64,000 bases of DNA from Nephromyces sp. MM_2019 (Eukaryota > Apicomplexa > Aconoidasida > Nephromycida): contig JADHZB010000615.1 in the NCBI GenBank assembly GCA_015657535.1, positions 16,448-80,447 on the forward strand. The letters are read 5' to 3'. This document shows, in pieces, positions 23,511-37,822 of the stretch. Position numbers and translations under genes: made by a program. The notes beneath the pieces are model-generated. The model saw nothing but the letters and a program-made list of their open reading frames with translations. It did not search any database and had not been told where the DNA came from. Numbering within the stretch: position 1 is the stretch's first letter; each line of letters starts with the position of its first letter.

Positions 23511-26500
23511 TCAGCTGCCTAGTCCCAAAAGAACACGTAGATATTGTGGACACGATCGCATAGCCTGAAAGCAATAGATAAAAAGGTTTGGGAAAAAAAA
23601 TTTGTTTCATTGTAAGAGAATTAACCTGTTCATTTTTTAATATTAATGATGTTAAGTCACTAGTTATTGTATGCTGTTGCTGCAGATTTTGCATTATTTC
23701 AATGCCTTGATCACTGTGGTTGTTTATATCATAAATGAAGAGAGTTAAAATTTGAAATAGAGATATTATCGCCATAATGAGATCTAGGCTTACGGTGGAA
23801 GTCGTAAGATTGTAGAAAAAAGGTTCCGCTTTTGTTCACTCCATAAAAGCTGCATAGTTAACTTAAATCCTTTCCATAGCGATGGGTACTGCCAGATCTA
23901 TTTTAGAATAGGCATAATTTTCTTATATATTGAGATAAATGATATAAATATATTATTATTTTTACTTGTTTTTGAATCAAGCAAGGCATGATGGTTAGTG
24001 ATACAAAATCACCTAAACTATGCAATTTTTGTGCAGTACGGCATAACTGAAGAAAGTAAATTAACCCAGGATTGGGGAGCATAAGAAAATTCGGGTTTAT
24101 TTGTTAAAACATACCAGCCTTCCGAAGCTACTTGGAATACTCTTATGCTCATCTTGAACAATTTTCTGACTGACTGATGCTATTGCCTACAATAAAATTT
24201 TAAAATCGATCACAGCAAAATCTAACTAAAAAATTCTCTAATTTCACCTCAAGGGGGAAAATTTGTTCAGATGTTGAAGATTTTGAGGCTTGACCAGTTA
24301 AATCAACGCAAAGATCTAAAATTAGTGCTTGATGTTTCTCTTGTTCAGTACCTAATTTAGAGTTAAAAATATCGCATCGAAAAATAAGACAAATGTAAAC
24401 TAATCTCTCACCAGAGGTCGTCATATCGCAAAAAAAATATAATAGATCATCTGGGGTCAAAGGATAACCCCCTATCTTGGATTTTAAAGCTGCTGGCAAT
24501 TTTAAAAGCCTTGTTACTACTTGTTTAAGTTGAGATTCATTATTCATCTCGAAAATGTGGTTTGAAAGCACATGGAAGATTCTTTCACTGGAAATACATG
24601 AGATTCTAGTTATGTAACCATTTGAAATTTCAGAAAAAAGAAAAATCACCTTTCATAAAAGCTAAGTACAGGTAGGATTGATTGAATTTGGTTATTCTTT
24701 GTATATTGTATCCAAATAGCCTCAAGGAGTACTTTTGCATCAAGGTACTGGTCTGTGCTTTCCAAAATTTTCAAGTATGAGTGCTCAGAAATTACAGTCA
24801 TCAAGCTTTGATTTGAATTTGAAAAGCACTGATTTAATAGATGGAATCAATTAAGGAAAATAGTTATTTAGTGTATTCAAGATCCTTTTACATTTATTAG
24901 ATCGGCGTAAATTTCATACGGGATAGGTTGAAGTTGATAGACAATCTGAAAGTAAAATGTATAAATTATCGGTGTTAGGAATTTATAAAGTCGCAAACTC
25001 ACATCCTTGAAAGTGTTTTCAAACATCTGGGTCATCTTTTTAGGTGAGTTGTTAACAGCTTGGAGAAATGTTTTGACAAGAACTGGCTTTCGAATACAAA
25101 GGTTTACAAAGAGCATGCAATACTCGGAAAATCCATCAGTATTTTTAATCGGGGAATCTTATAGTAGTAGTTATTAAAAAGTTATAAATTGTAAATTAAG
25201 TGAAGAATACAAGCTTTAATTAGTGGGTATACCTTTCAATTTGCTAATAATACGAGCTGAAACAAGTTCGACGAATGGGTGTGGGTGAATGACCATATTT
25301 GAAGGAATTTCAAGAATAGACCTGAGAAGAATTTATAAATTTCACTCGTTAAATACATAAGATAAGGGTGCTAAACTCACCTAAAGCATAGCCCAGCACA
25401 ATCTTCAATCCATTTCATACTGTAGTAATATGGATCCATCAATTCTTTGGATCCTGGAGTCTCAACAAAATAAGATTTGTCTTGGTTATTAGACTTACTT
25501 TCTTCCTCATTTGTTTTATCTGAATGGGGAAAATGATTGAAATCGCTCATATTTATGATTTCATAGTCAATTCTAAAAACATTCTAATATTAAATTGAAA
25601 TGAATCACATAGTGCCATACTGATCTATACAAAATAGAAAATACCATTTGAATCATCGATTTCTTTTTTTATTGATTCCTGATCATCGTGGGTTAATGGA
25701 TGAATTAAGTCAGGTGTGTATAAGCCCTTGGGCGAGCTGAAGAGCTTTAGAAAAAATTTACGGGCATCACTATTGGGACTATGTGCCAAAGTAAGCGCCA
25801 TGACCAAGCAAGTCCTTTGGTGAATAGAAAATGTAAAGAAAAAAAAGCTAAGAATATCTTAAAATTATATAAGTTTGAACTCCATTACTTTCTAGTTATA
25901 GGTGAATTGCTTCTTTTTATTATTGATGAAAGAATTGCTAGTGATATCTTCCTCATATTGGGATCGAAACTAAATTCCCAAGTTTTACGGAAAGCGCCAG
26001 GTGGTAGGAATGGGGCATCTATAAAAAATTGAGCCAAAAGTTGAGCAAATTTATTCTTTTCAGAGTTTGTTCTTTTAGCGTCCTCAAGTAAGCAATCAAG
26101 ACATATTAAAAATAAGTCTTCATAACAAAATGAATTCGAATAATCAGTGTCTTGATGATGTGTTTCATTGGTATGAGTGTTGTTCGAGTCTGGAGCAAAG
26201 TCCCAACCAATTTGGTCGTGAGGTGACTCATGGGTTAAGTAAAAGTAGTAGCTCTTATCAGGGTCTTCTGTAACATAAGATAGATTGATATTTATTTTTA
26301 AGCCTTCAGGTTGGAATAAGTAAAGGATTCGAAAAGGGTTTAATTAAAAAGTAAGATTCGGAGATACTAAGACATGTAATACTATTTGAAACCTGATTTA
26401 TTGAAATTATCTAAGTCCTTGAAATACTTGAAATTCAACAAATCGTTTATAGTAGAAAATTTAAGCTGAGAGTCGAGATCTGAAACCATTTCCTGAGGGA

Positions 26501-29302
26501 ATCATAAGAGCAACATTGAATTGTTTCCAAAATACGAAAATAAGTTGCGTACCAGAGCTTCATTTTTGTCAAACGTAACTACTGATTTTAGGACTTCAGA
26601 CCTGAATTTTAGCGCATGATAAAGGTAATTTTAATATCAAAAACTCACTACTTTCCACTATGTAATTTTCGATATATAAAAAGTTAATTACTTTAAAATT
26701 TTGTCAACATATAAGCGTGTGAAATCAGTCAGGGTTGATTTCGACTGACAGTTTTGTATAAGAGTTCTCATTATTAAGTTAGTCTTGAGCTGATAATAAC
26801 GTAAGGAAAATGTAAAAATGGCTAGTTGGTGGAAATGAGTCTCAAAATTTAATCTTTTTACCTGGTAAAATCTTAGGCATGCTGTGTATGGGTTTTCACC
26901 TATGGCTGGGCTTGGAGAAGTTGATTCTAAATACATAAGAATCATATAAATTATTAAACTTATTCCAAAAATTAATTTTTAAAGGGGTTTACCCATCATC
27001 TGTGTGAATACTAATTTTTTCATCATGAACAAGCTTTCCTGAACGGAGTCAATAGATTTGGGGTTAACAAGACCGCTCATGTCTTCTGGTGATGTGAATT
27101 TCCCATAGTTGTAATCTGGTATGAGATCACTCAAGTCCTTGTCCATTGGAGTGTGGCTATCTAACTCGTTCTAATAAAAGTAGTATGTGGAGCAAATTTG
27201 ATCATGTATAAGAAATAAGGCTATAATAGGTGCATTGAGATACCTCATTTGAAGTGATGTTAGCTTTGTCCTCATCCTCTTGGAAGGACTCAAATATGTT
27301 ATCCAATCCTGGGATATCGTCATTATATATAGCATTTTTCTTAAATTTTAAGTGCCCATTTGTTGAAATTTCTGAAAGAGAATCCACTGATTCGTGTTGC
27401 TGGTTATTATTATTCTCAAAAGCTGCAATTTTAGATAACTTCGCCAAATCCTGTGTCTTACTAATGTCAGGATGATCTTGAAAGTTCTTTATAACTAAAT
27501 CAACAAGATCTGACTGTGAACAAGTACTTGAGAGCCAACTCAAAGTTTCTAGTCTTTGGCAAGGTAGAAAAAAATAATTTCCTAAGTCAGGGTCCCTTTT
27601 CATACGCTTAGATTTGGTACCTTGGTGAAATTTTAGAAACATAGTTAATTAGTCAATTTTTAATCCTGATAAACTACTAGAAGATTTTCTATTATTATCA
27701 TACCAATGCCAAATTCATCGAAATGCCTGCTGGCGAGGATTCCTTTCTTGAAGTGTGAGTCTCGTGATTCATTGAAGAACTCTTTGAATATATTTTTAGC
27801 TTCAATTTTGAGAGCTTCACATGATCCAGATTTTCCTAGCTTATTAATAAGATCAACTATAGCGCCCTCCCATTCTTCAAGGTTACAGTTGGCCAGAATT
27901 CGCATAAGCTCCATTTTGATTATATGAATTAAAGGCTTTCTATATTTTAAAAGGACCAATGAGTTCGAATTTTCACCTTTAAAAATTATATTGCTGAGGA
28001 TTGTGAAGGTCTCAAAGAAATATTTGAAATAATACTCCCTTTTTGCGCAGGTTTTTCCAACTGATTGAATAAGGTGACAGAATATGATAGGATTTGAGTA
28101 TGGTTCTTGAATCAATAATCTCTTGATCAACTGGATAATATATTCCAAATTGCCTTTAAAAATACTTAAAAGCCTTTTCATTGTTGGGTGTTGGGGGTAT
28201 TGGATTTCACTTTCATCTAGCCTTATTTCAACGTTGAGGAAGGAATCTTGAAATGATGTCTTGAAGCTATTCATATTAATGTAATGGATTTGGTCATGAT
28301 AAATACTAAGCTCCTCTTCCAAAAATTGTAAAACTTCATAAATAATTTTATATTTGGCTTCAAGGGTGCACTTGAAATTTTTACACTTAGAAGTTAAGCA
28401 ATTGAAAATGTGATTCCGAATGGATTTAAGGTCAGAGATGATCTGAAAATTAAAATTAGTAGTCTAAGTGTTAATTACTAGGAAGTTGTGGCTTCTCACC
28501 TTTTCGAATATTGAACTTTCTGGAATAGTTAACCGAATATAATCAACGATTTTGTTAAGCCGCAACTTCACTGTACATAAGAATTAATTTAATTGATACC
28601 AGCAATTAATTAGGGAAATGTATTAACAAACTTGAATAAATGACTGCCATAACAACATGATACTCTTGATCCTAAAATAATAATTGAAAATTACTTATTT
28701 AGTTAATATTGTACAAATCAATACATATTCTAAAATAATGTTACCTGACATAGGCTTGAGAAGCACTCGATTGCCTGAGGTAGTACTGAAATTTTCAAAT
28801 TTAATGTTAGTTAGACAGATAATATCAGTTTAGGATTATAGATACCTACTTTCATTATCAAGTCCAATTGCTTTGGAAAGGAAAACTACACAGTAACGCC
28901 TTAGTACAAAGTTGGGATGCGTCTATAATATAAAAACAGTAGTAAGTGTCATTTCATATATTAAATTGTTCTTTCTTTTTATATAATACAACCTGCAAGT
29001 TGATGTAGTAAGGTAGGAACTTTTCTAAGAGTTCTGTGTCGTAACAGCTTGATTTATTCGCCTTCAGATTCAATTGTTTGAGCATAACAGTCTCAGCCTT
29101 GGAAAAATCAACAAAACAAAAAAACTTGTATCTTTCTCGTGTGGATATACTATTAAATCAAGTTTATTAAATTGTTAGATCAAATAAGTCTTACCCGTGA
29201 TAATGGCTCCTTGAAAGAGGATAGTGGCGTAGAGGGTGATAGAGGGAGTACATAATTGAAAGCATCAATTATAATTTGATGATCAGAATTGTCCATAGTC
29301 AT
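23511..29302 (-). CDS. SYMPK: Symplekin/Pta1, mRNA 3'-end processing scaffold
   Basis: Symplekin is the HEAT-repeat scaffold of the cleavage and polyadenylation machinery and of the histone cleavage complex. ATG 29302 (MTMDNSDHQIIIDAFNYVLP) leads through many small exons. N-terminal HEAT-like helices include THPNFVLRRYCVVFLSKAIG, KLRLNKIVDYIRLTIPESSI and a large exon ending about 27700 (EEELSIYHDQIHYINMNSF...). The C-terminal Symplekin domain is recognisable: LKQVVTRLLKLPAALKSK, GYPLTPDDLLYFFCDM and WQYPSLWKGFKLTMQLLWSE, then LFSTILRLPP and a final exon ending QYLRVLLGLGS. Nearly 5.8 kb of gene, about 1,200 residues or more, close to the usual family length. Several middle exons (24.9-27.2 kb) are assigned by continuity and coding texture only, so their borders are approximate. 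Confidence 0.8.
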
Positions 29303-31422
29303 TTTAAAAAAGTCTATTGAGTGAAAGCCAATTGTATTGTAAGCGAGTGTTTTGTTAGTATCTTGTTATACAGAATTAAATACATTATTAAAATGTTTCA
29401 ATTGTACTTGAAATAAGATTATAATTGATGATGGGGTCAATGCCAATGAAGAGTTACTTTTAATCTCATTATATGGTTGCCCAAAGCACGATCATCTCAA
29501 ATCTTTTTCGGATTATCCCAGATCATAGAAGTAAAGTTTGAGTTGGAGATATATATTTTTACATTGAATGTTGCCATTTAGTAATGTACTCAGTCAATTA
29601 TACACTTTGCCAAACTAAAAGTTTATTTGTGAGGGTAAAATGAAACTCAGAACACACCTAACATCTGTTATAACCCTCGAATCATTATCTTCCAAAATCT
29701 ATTTTAAACACTTTGTGCATAAATTTTGTATGCTATTTACATGTTTAAAAGCTGAGTGTGTTTCATTTCTAAACGTGCTGTGTTGTAAATGCCTTACTTT
29801 CGAAGTTGAAATAGTATTATCTCACTCTGTTATAAGCTAGTCTTGATAGTTTATTTCTCCAAAAAACGAGTCTAAATGGTTTTGTTTTAAAATCAAACAG
29901 AACTAAAATCAGGCTCATTTGCTATACTATATATAAACGATAAATATTTAATTTTTTTCCATAACTATTGTAAATTTATGTAAGAAAAGAATGAAGATGA
30001 TAAGCAATTTCGTTTTTTAATTCAATGAAAATTGATTATAGAATTTCTTGTTGTGAAAAATTGAGAGCGTATATAAGCTAATAAAAGTTTAGCATATTTT
30101 GAGTATTTTCAAAATCGAAATATTCAATGCAACTGTAAAAATTAAAGTAATCAATAAGCTATATATTTATATTCTATAGATTAATAACAATTGACATTCC
30201 CAATCTATTATCAAGTTCGTAAAGTAGGAGTGATACAAAGACTATAAAAATATTACTAAGTTAAAAAAATTCTAAAATCCAAAGAAAAATTGACTTGCAT
30301 CCAATCCTTTATACTCATTTTTATTTGTGTATAGTCTAACATAGCGATTCACCAAATTACACGAAATATCTAAAACGTTACTAGTGATTAAGTTGTAATT
30401 TCAATTTTAATGGTTGGAATTAGAACTTATCACTGTTTCTTCAGAATAAATTTGAAGCACATTTTAAACATTGATTGAAATCCATATGCTTTATATTGGA
30501 AAGCCATGGCTACTAAATATAATAAATGTTATAATTAAGTTCAGCCATTAGAATTTTGGAAATGTTCGATAGATTCAATATGGAAGTACTTATTGACTCA
30601 AAAGGATTTTAAACATTCGTTCAATATAGAATTGTTTTGATTATAAATATATTTAATTGTGTAATATAATAATGATAAGAATAAATCAATCGTGAAAATT
30701 ACCTTAATTTCAGCTTCTACTCCTATCGAAATCTAAATCTGAGCATTTTACTGTGTTTTAACGAAATTGGTCTAAATTCTTGCTCTCAATCAAAAGAATG
30801 AATCGATTTTTAACTTCGTTATAAATCCGAGAAAATAAAACTAAAATAAAAAAGAAATAATGGCTTGGAGCTCTTCACCGAAGAAATCTAAATTTATTCC
30901 AAAAAATGAATTTTCGCATTGTTTAATCTAGGATTTCAAGTTTTGCCAACACAATGACCCGTACTGAACTTTTATGTTGAGTACCATCATATATATACAT
31001 CAGTAATAGCTGAAATTGAAGACTTAATAAAATAAATTAAGCAATTTTGGAATTTTTAACCCATAAACTTGTCTGAGTTTAATGAGATTTTAAGAGTTTT
31101 TCTAAATCAATAGCATATCAATATTTTATCAATATTTTCTCAGAAGCATAGTGTGTAGGAATGATAGAATTTAAAATGTCTTAAATCGAGGTAATGAGAG
31201 ACAGCACTAGTTTGTTTGAACCCCTTGGAAGCTAAATCTCTATGAGTTGACAATTTTAATTGCTTGAAAGAAGCAGCGATTCATTTATACTTCATAAGTT
31301 TTATAATTTTCAGCAATATGAAATAAGGTCAACATTTCTCAGCTATGATTTGTTCCGGAAACGTCTATCAAAAGCAAAATCATATCTAAACACCGTATGT
31401 ACTAGGCAAAACTGAGATTACT
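29303..31422. other. Divergent intergenic region, symplekin and DOT1-like genes
   Basis: About 2.1 kb, the longest gap in the window, between two divergent genes. A lone 66-codon frame at 29640-29840 has no splice partners or recognisable product. No repeat array or RNA gene recognised. Confidence 0.45.
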
Positions 31423-34400
31423 ATGCCATCACCTTTATCAACCACAAACTTAAGTAGCTCAAAAAACAATAGGTCATATAAAAAAGAAATTCAATCATCT
31501 CTGAATGGAGAACTTGTTCAAGTTGCTCGTCCAAGAGCACATGGAAAAATTTTCAAAGAAGATTGTCATAAGATGATTCAATTCTTGTGGTCGGGATATG
31601 GACGAAATATTGTGACATCAGATGCTGGTGAGCACTAATAAATTTTTTGAAGATAATTTATTCGATAAAATGATATAGACCTAGCTCTATTACTGGGTGT
31701 TTTGTTTCCAAACACCATGGAATTTAATAAGTATAAAATATTTTCATGTCACTTCATGTTTCTCAAGTAAAATACTACTCCATTTCAGCAAAATCGGGAA
31801 CATTAGATACATCTTTTTGATAACAATAGGAATGTATGGTGAACTCAGAGAAGGAACCTTGAGACAAATTTTTTCCTATTTGTCTAAGCAATGTATGCTC
31901 AATGAGGTAAAATCTAAATTTTTCTATGAAAATAAATGGTTATAAAACATGTATTAACCCAAACGCTTCTATGTAGATGTCGGTCCTATGTGACATAGGT
32001 TCAGGTCGTGGCTGCCCTAACATTGTTGCTACATATGAAACCAACTTGGGAGCTTCCAGTAAGTAAATTATCAGAAATTATCAATCCACATTTATAATCG
32101 AATAAAAACTAATTGATTTTTTATTCATTCATATTTAATAAATTATACAACTTTTGGTTTCATTTATTTAATAACACTCAATTTTATTTTGAGACCTTAT
32201 GCTATACTAAACATCCCTTTCATACTGAACTCAGTTGGAATCGAGCTTGGGAAACTGGCACATATTTTAGCACAGAAAAACAAACTTGTAATTCTAGAAA
32301 GAGAAATGGCAGATATGGTATGCTTTTATATAGCTGAATATAGTCAATTATAACATCATTTTAAAATCATTGATTGCCTTTCAGTCCAAATAAAAGGGTT
32401 TGATAAATTTAAGATATATTTCGATTTTTAAAAAAATACAGATAAAAAATAACGAAGACCCGAATTTGCATGTTCCCAGACATAAATTATCATTTATAAA
32501 TATGGATGCAGCATATATCCAATCTCTAGAACCAATTACACATGTTTTTTCTTTCGATGCTGCAATGCCTGGTTGGCTTATATTCCAGTATGTTTGTGAA
32601 AATAGAAAACTCTAACAATAAAAACTTTGATCAAGCTATCTACAAGAATATTTTAATATTGTATTCATTGTGTTTTAATTTCAGCCTTTGTAAATTATTC
32701 AATCAGTCTAAGACTACATTTTGTTACTGTAGTTTCCGACCAAGTTAGTATTTTCAAAAAGTGTTTCGCTAAACTCATGTTGTACCTTTTGGTTTAAAGT
32801 TTTTATACATGATACATCTTTCAACAAATATTTGATTCCATTTTTTATAACCAGATTTGATTGAAAAGTACTGGTTAAAAGGCTTCAAAAAAATGATTTT
32901 ACACGGAAATATGTCAGGAAGTGGTGAGGGTAGAAGTTGTAATATCTACCTCAAAAATGATTGGGAATCTTTCTCCACAAAGGTAAAGCTTATAAAAAAG
33001 AGCTAACAAGAAACTTGCAAAACATCAGAATCATATTACATAATTCCTAATTCCTTTTCAAATAAAACTCACAATTAAAGGTGAATCTGGAATGAAATTG
33101 AAATTTATGGTTTAACAAATAACAATCCAGAAATATAATATTCCAAATTAATAAATTATTTATTGGATTACCAGGCTTTTACACACACAAATTGGTTGCT
33201 GAACCATAAATGTGGCATCTCAAGTTCTGAAAATTCACAATCTCAGAACACATCATGTTTTGAAAGTTATATAGATCCTTCTGACTTGGCTCAAGCATTA
33301 GAAATTGCTTTATTACCTGCTGCACTCCAAGAAGCTTTACTAAATCAGCAAATAGAGGTCGGCGGACCTACTGATAAATTTCAAAGCTTTCTATACTATT
33401 ATACCATGTGTACCATTAATGCTTATTAGGACTGGTATTCAAACAAAATTCTTCGTTCCAGCTTACAAGACAATACAAATAAAATTAAAAAGGCTCAATT
33501 GGAGCGTGAGGCTTTCCTTATTGAACAAACTGAGAGGTGTGATCCATTAGACAATCCCTTTCTAAGCCCTGAAGAATATTGGCAAAAACATGATGAAATA
33601 CTCAAAGTAATAAATGCCGAATTTTTTCAAATTATGACTAATTTTTGACTCTTGTGAGGCCATAACAAAAAATCATTCATTAACCAAATTTTCTAATTTA
33701 CTTATTTCTAAACCGAATTATATAAAATTCTCAGATTGAGGTTCAAAGGGCATGGAAACAAATTGGAGCCATTTATGCAGAAAAAGGCTGGGTTTTACCT
33801 GAAAAGGAACAACCCCCATCCTTTTTTATAAGCAAAAAGGAGGATACTTGGCTCAACTATTTTGAAGGGCACCCCCTTCCTAATTTCACGAAGAAAAACC
33901 CTGTGAAGGATCTGCTGCTAAAGCAAGACTGGAAAGGTATTAGCTGATTTTGATTCATGCTACAAACAACTTTTAGCACATCACACCAAAAAATCAATAT
34001 TATTTCATTTTTATAGAGCTTCTTATCAGTTTATAACACAGGATTTAAGCTTGTTCTAACTAGCAACCTTGAGCTCAAAAAATTAATTATTTTATTTATT
34101 TTCCAGACATAACAAACTCCGTAAACAATGTGCTAGAGTATTTTAGCGATGAATATCAATTGGATGAAAAATTATGCAGCAAATCTAGCTACAACGCACT
34201 TAGTGCTAAGAATCATTATCTTAATTGGCATCCAATGCAATCATACTGGAAGTGGTCAATCAAAGACGAATACCCACAACCATATAAACCATACGACGAT
34301 AACAACATCTTGAATAAACTTTTCGATAACGAAGTTTCAGAAATCATCAATCAAGCTAAAAAGGTTTATATGTTCAATAGAATTAAAAAATTCTTACCTA

Positions 34401-34825
34401 TACAATGGGAAGCAAAACAAGTTAGTCCAGGAATTCCATAAGACAAACAAATATTTTTCAATCTTAATGTAACATATCCTATCGAACTCCTATCCTAATT
34501 TTCTTTCCTAACAAATATCTACCAGTCTAATCTTTTGAATAATATTTATAGTGAATTAAGTACAGTATTTATTATTTTTTCAACTTTAATCTTATGTAAA
34601 TAGATATCCAGATGCTTATCGAGCAACATTTGGTGGGTACAATGCGATAAATGCGAAAAGTGGAGAAAGATACCTAATTCGTTTCCATCATCTGATCAAG
34701 AAATGATCCAAAAAAATACGTGGGAATGTAAGATGAATTTTTGGGATAATAGTTTCACACATAAATATCCCTGTGAAATTCCTTGTGATTGGATTGTTTA
34801 TCAGTGTTTATATGGTGAAAATTGA
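31423..34825 (+). CDS. DOT1-like methyltransferase with C-terminal CW zinc finger
   Basis: Twelve exons (31423-31627, 31830-31906, 31977-32058, 32235-32317, 32442-32587, 32685-32743, 32855-32982, 33175-33357, 33430-33606, 33735-33936, 34107-34363, 34604-34825), all phases closing, give 606 residues. Residues about 65-260 form a seven-beta-strand SAM methyltransferase of DOT1 type: a YGELREGTL loop like the DOT1 YGE loop, motif I CDIGSGRGCPNIVA, then SIGIELGKLA, FSFDAAMPGWLIF and GSGEGRSCNIYLKNDW. DOT1 methylates histone H3 Lys79 (Lys76 in trypanosomes). The last exon (residues about 542-590) is a CW zinc finger, WWVQCDKCEKWRKIPNSFPS, then TWECKMNFWD and a fourth Cys in YPCEIP. CW domains read methylated H3K4. 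The linker is helical and polar. Substrate is inferred, not shown. Confidence 0.8.
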
Positions 34826-36238
34826 TTTTTTAAATTAACTTTTGTTCTCCACTCTTGATTATTTATAACGAGTGTCCCAAATTCCGAATCACCAACTGAT
34901 TCATTGAAAATAGTTGTAAATTATATGCTTAAACACATTCCGAAGTTACCACTATAAATTAAAACAATACCATAAGCTTATAAAATAAATTTAAATATAT
35001 CGAATAATAAAACTGCTCGAGGTGGTCCGATTATTGGAACATTTGTCATTAGGTTTATCAAGCTAGCTCATTACGCTAACTTGTTAGCCTTAACTATATG
35101 AACTAGCTTTGACATGTGTCTTGTTCATAGAAGCTAGAAGCCTTTATAGATGAATGAATGCTGCTTTAAGTATTATTTTTCATGAGACTCAAATGAATGA
35201 ATAAATAGCCTGTAATTCACGAGTCCACAACATTTACAACTTAGTGAATGTGGTTTACAATAACACATATATTTTCTTCAAAATCCCACTATGATCGATA
35301 GTTTTAACTAACTATAAACCTGGCTTTTTGGAATTTGAAGAACTAAGTAAACTATAACTCACTAAGCCTATAGATCATGGAACTTCGATAAAGCAATTGT
35401 TTGAATTGTAATAATTTGAGCTTCTTGTGGGTATCACTATAATATATATGTGAAACTGTTAGTTTAGATAAATATGTTCAACCTCGGATCAGCTTCTCAT
35501 TATACTATTTCAAGAGATTAGGTTTAAAGTCTCTGAATCCCATATACCACATGCGCAATTCTTTGGATTAGTCAATATCATATCTATTTTATTCTAAATA
35601 ACGACAAATTCTGAAGTTTCATAGCAGGGAATAACATTAATTTATAATCTTGTCTGCATAATTAACAGATTTATTCAAAAAAAATAATTTTTCTGCTTCA
35701 ATTGATTATATTTTGGAATCTTGCTTAACTTTTATATAAATTTTATCATCTCCGATTACAATATTAATCCCATGGACTGATTGAAGCTATGTCAAAGTTT
35801 CATTGGTAATTGGGAAGCATATTTTTCACTTAATTTGATTCTTAGAAACTCAAAAGGGTGATAAAAGTAGAAGAAAATATATCAATATACATTTATTGAT
35901 TACTATGACACTTTAAAAAAGGAAACAATGATCGATTTGTTTCATTAATTCATTATACGGAGCAGATATTTCATAAATTCCATCATAATTTTATACTATC
36001 GACTTAAGTGTGTTTGAGAATTATCAAGTCAAACGATCATATATACTCCATATAATTATATTCAAGCAAACTTTTAGACCATAGAATGTTACAATTTTAT
36101 ATAGGCTAAATCATACATTAAACCCACATATAATACAATATTCAGCATATTTCTATAATTTACACTCACTATACTCCCTTTGCTAATGCATAGTTTAATT
36201 CTTTTGTTTCAATTTCCAAATCACAATTAAAAATGCAG
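34826..36238. other. Intergenic, with probable first exon of the next gene
   Basis: About 1.4 kb. It must contain the missing 5' exon of the cis-prenyltransferase, since that gene's first visible exon begins at an acceptor in phase 2. I could not choose the start. No other feature. Confidence 0.4.
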
Positions 36239-37572
36239 GTGGGAAAGATTTTTCATAAGCCTGATTAGAGGCATAGGCCTACCCGATCATGTAGCTATAA
36301 TTATGGATGGTAATCGCCGATTTGCAAGAAAGCAATCAAGTTCGATGTCACTAAAACAAGGGCATGAGCAAGGCTTCAATAAACTTATTCATGTTAGTTT
36401 CCAGAAGCATTAAAAAATTTATTTATATGCCTATAACAACTTTAATATATCCTCTGAATTTACTCTTGTTTAAAGAGCTATTTACCACTTTTTTTGCCAC
36501 AATTCAGATATGTGAGATCTCTTGTCTTTTGGGAATAAAACACCTGACTGTTTACGCCTTTGCTTTGGCAAATTTCAACCGCTCGTCTGATGAAGTTGAT
36601 GATCTTTTTAATTTAGCTGAAACCAAATTTAGGGACCAAAAATGGTTCAAGTATAAGATCTTTTACACTTTAATCAATACTAATTCATGATTATAAATAG
36701 GAAACATATATAACATTTAATATAACATTTTGTGCTCAATCTATTCTTTAAATTGATAAAAATTATGCTTGCTTTTTAGAAATGTACTTTTGGAAAACAA
36801 TATTCAATTGAGATTTTCCGGAGACTATAACTTTATCAAAGAAAACTTAAGGGATATAATCAAAGAAAATATTGAGATAACGAAAAATTGCACAGGGTAA
36901 GAAGACTATGAATATAAAAAATCGGTGCTTAAGATAAAGCGATTATATTATTTGCACGTAGAATAATCCTTACCCTTTGTATTGCCTATGGAGGTAGACA
37001 TGAAATTGCTAATGCTATGGAAATGGCAAAGATTGATCATATTAATGACCACAAAAGCTCCTTTGGCACCTCGATTACTGATAGTGATTTTGATTTTAGC
37101 ACAATATCTTGCAAAACTGAACCATCAAATGAGAGGTAAAAGTGTAACTATTGGTTTGATATTAAAGTTGTGAATTATTTATTTTATTATTCATCATGGT
37201 TACAACAGGGCTATCCAAACTACTTTCCCTTTTGAAAAGTTTTTAGACAATGCAGATATTCCTTATCCAGATCTCCTAATACGTACATCTGGTGAAACAA
37301 GACTCTCGGATTTCCTTATATATCAAGTAAGAGAATTATTCACGAATCAAGTTATGGAAACTATCTTGTATGGTCCATTTGACAAATATGGAGAAATTGT
37401 GTTTTCATATTGCTTATGAAAACCATAACTATCTTTAATCTTTTACTTATTTCATGTTGTTATAAAACAGTCTTCCGAAAAAACGTCATTCAGGTTTATT
37501 CAAAAGCTCTGGCCTGAATTTAGTATAATTGATTTCTTATTATGTCTATTACATTTTCGAGTTTTTGGGTGA
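36239..37572 (+). CDS. Eukaryotic-type cis-prenyltransferase (dehydrodolichyl diphosphate synthase)
   Basis: Extends farnesyl diphosphate with isopentenyl diphosphate to the long polyprenol used as dolichol for glycosylation, normally at the ER. The first visible exon begins WERFFISLIRGIGLPDHVAI and runs into the catalytic IIMDGNRRFARK, in which the Asp is essential. GHEQGF, LTVYAFALANFNRSSDEVD, LRFSGDY and ICIAYGGRHEIANAMEMAK follow. Then comes DLLIRTSGETRLSDFLIYQ, the eukaryotic form of the substrate motif (RTSGE-RLSDFL, not the bacterial RTGGE-RISNF). The end is LWPEFSIIDFLLCLLHFR. The gene is intact over the core, with about six introns. The start codon lies in an unresolved upstream exon, so the left coordinate is a splice acceptor. 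Confidence 0.85.
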
Positions 37573-37822
37573 TTTGATCAGTTTTAATTCTGGAATTTAA
37601 ATTTTTATGAAATTATTTATACATTTTTTACACATTAAGTTGACTTATGAAATTATAATTAGCTTCCATATATTGAAATGTAAATTATTAGCTTGAAATT
37701 TTGATATTGTATAAAAAATTTCGAAGTAGTGGAGAACATTAATATAAAAAAATTAATTTATATTATCAATTATTCATACAAAAGGTTTCATTCACATAGG
37801 TTGGTTAATAATTTTTAACCCT

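Noticed and set aside
25781..27927. Plus-strand frames at 25781-26032, 27254-27475 and 27706-27927
   Set aside because: Antisense to symplekin exons; no splice partners or recognisable product.
29640..29840. 66-codon plus-strand frame with Cys-rich translation
   Set aside because: Isolated in a 2.1 kb gap, no splice sites joining it to anything and no family resemblance.
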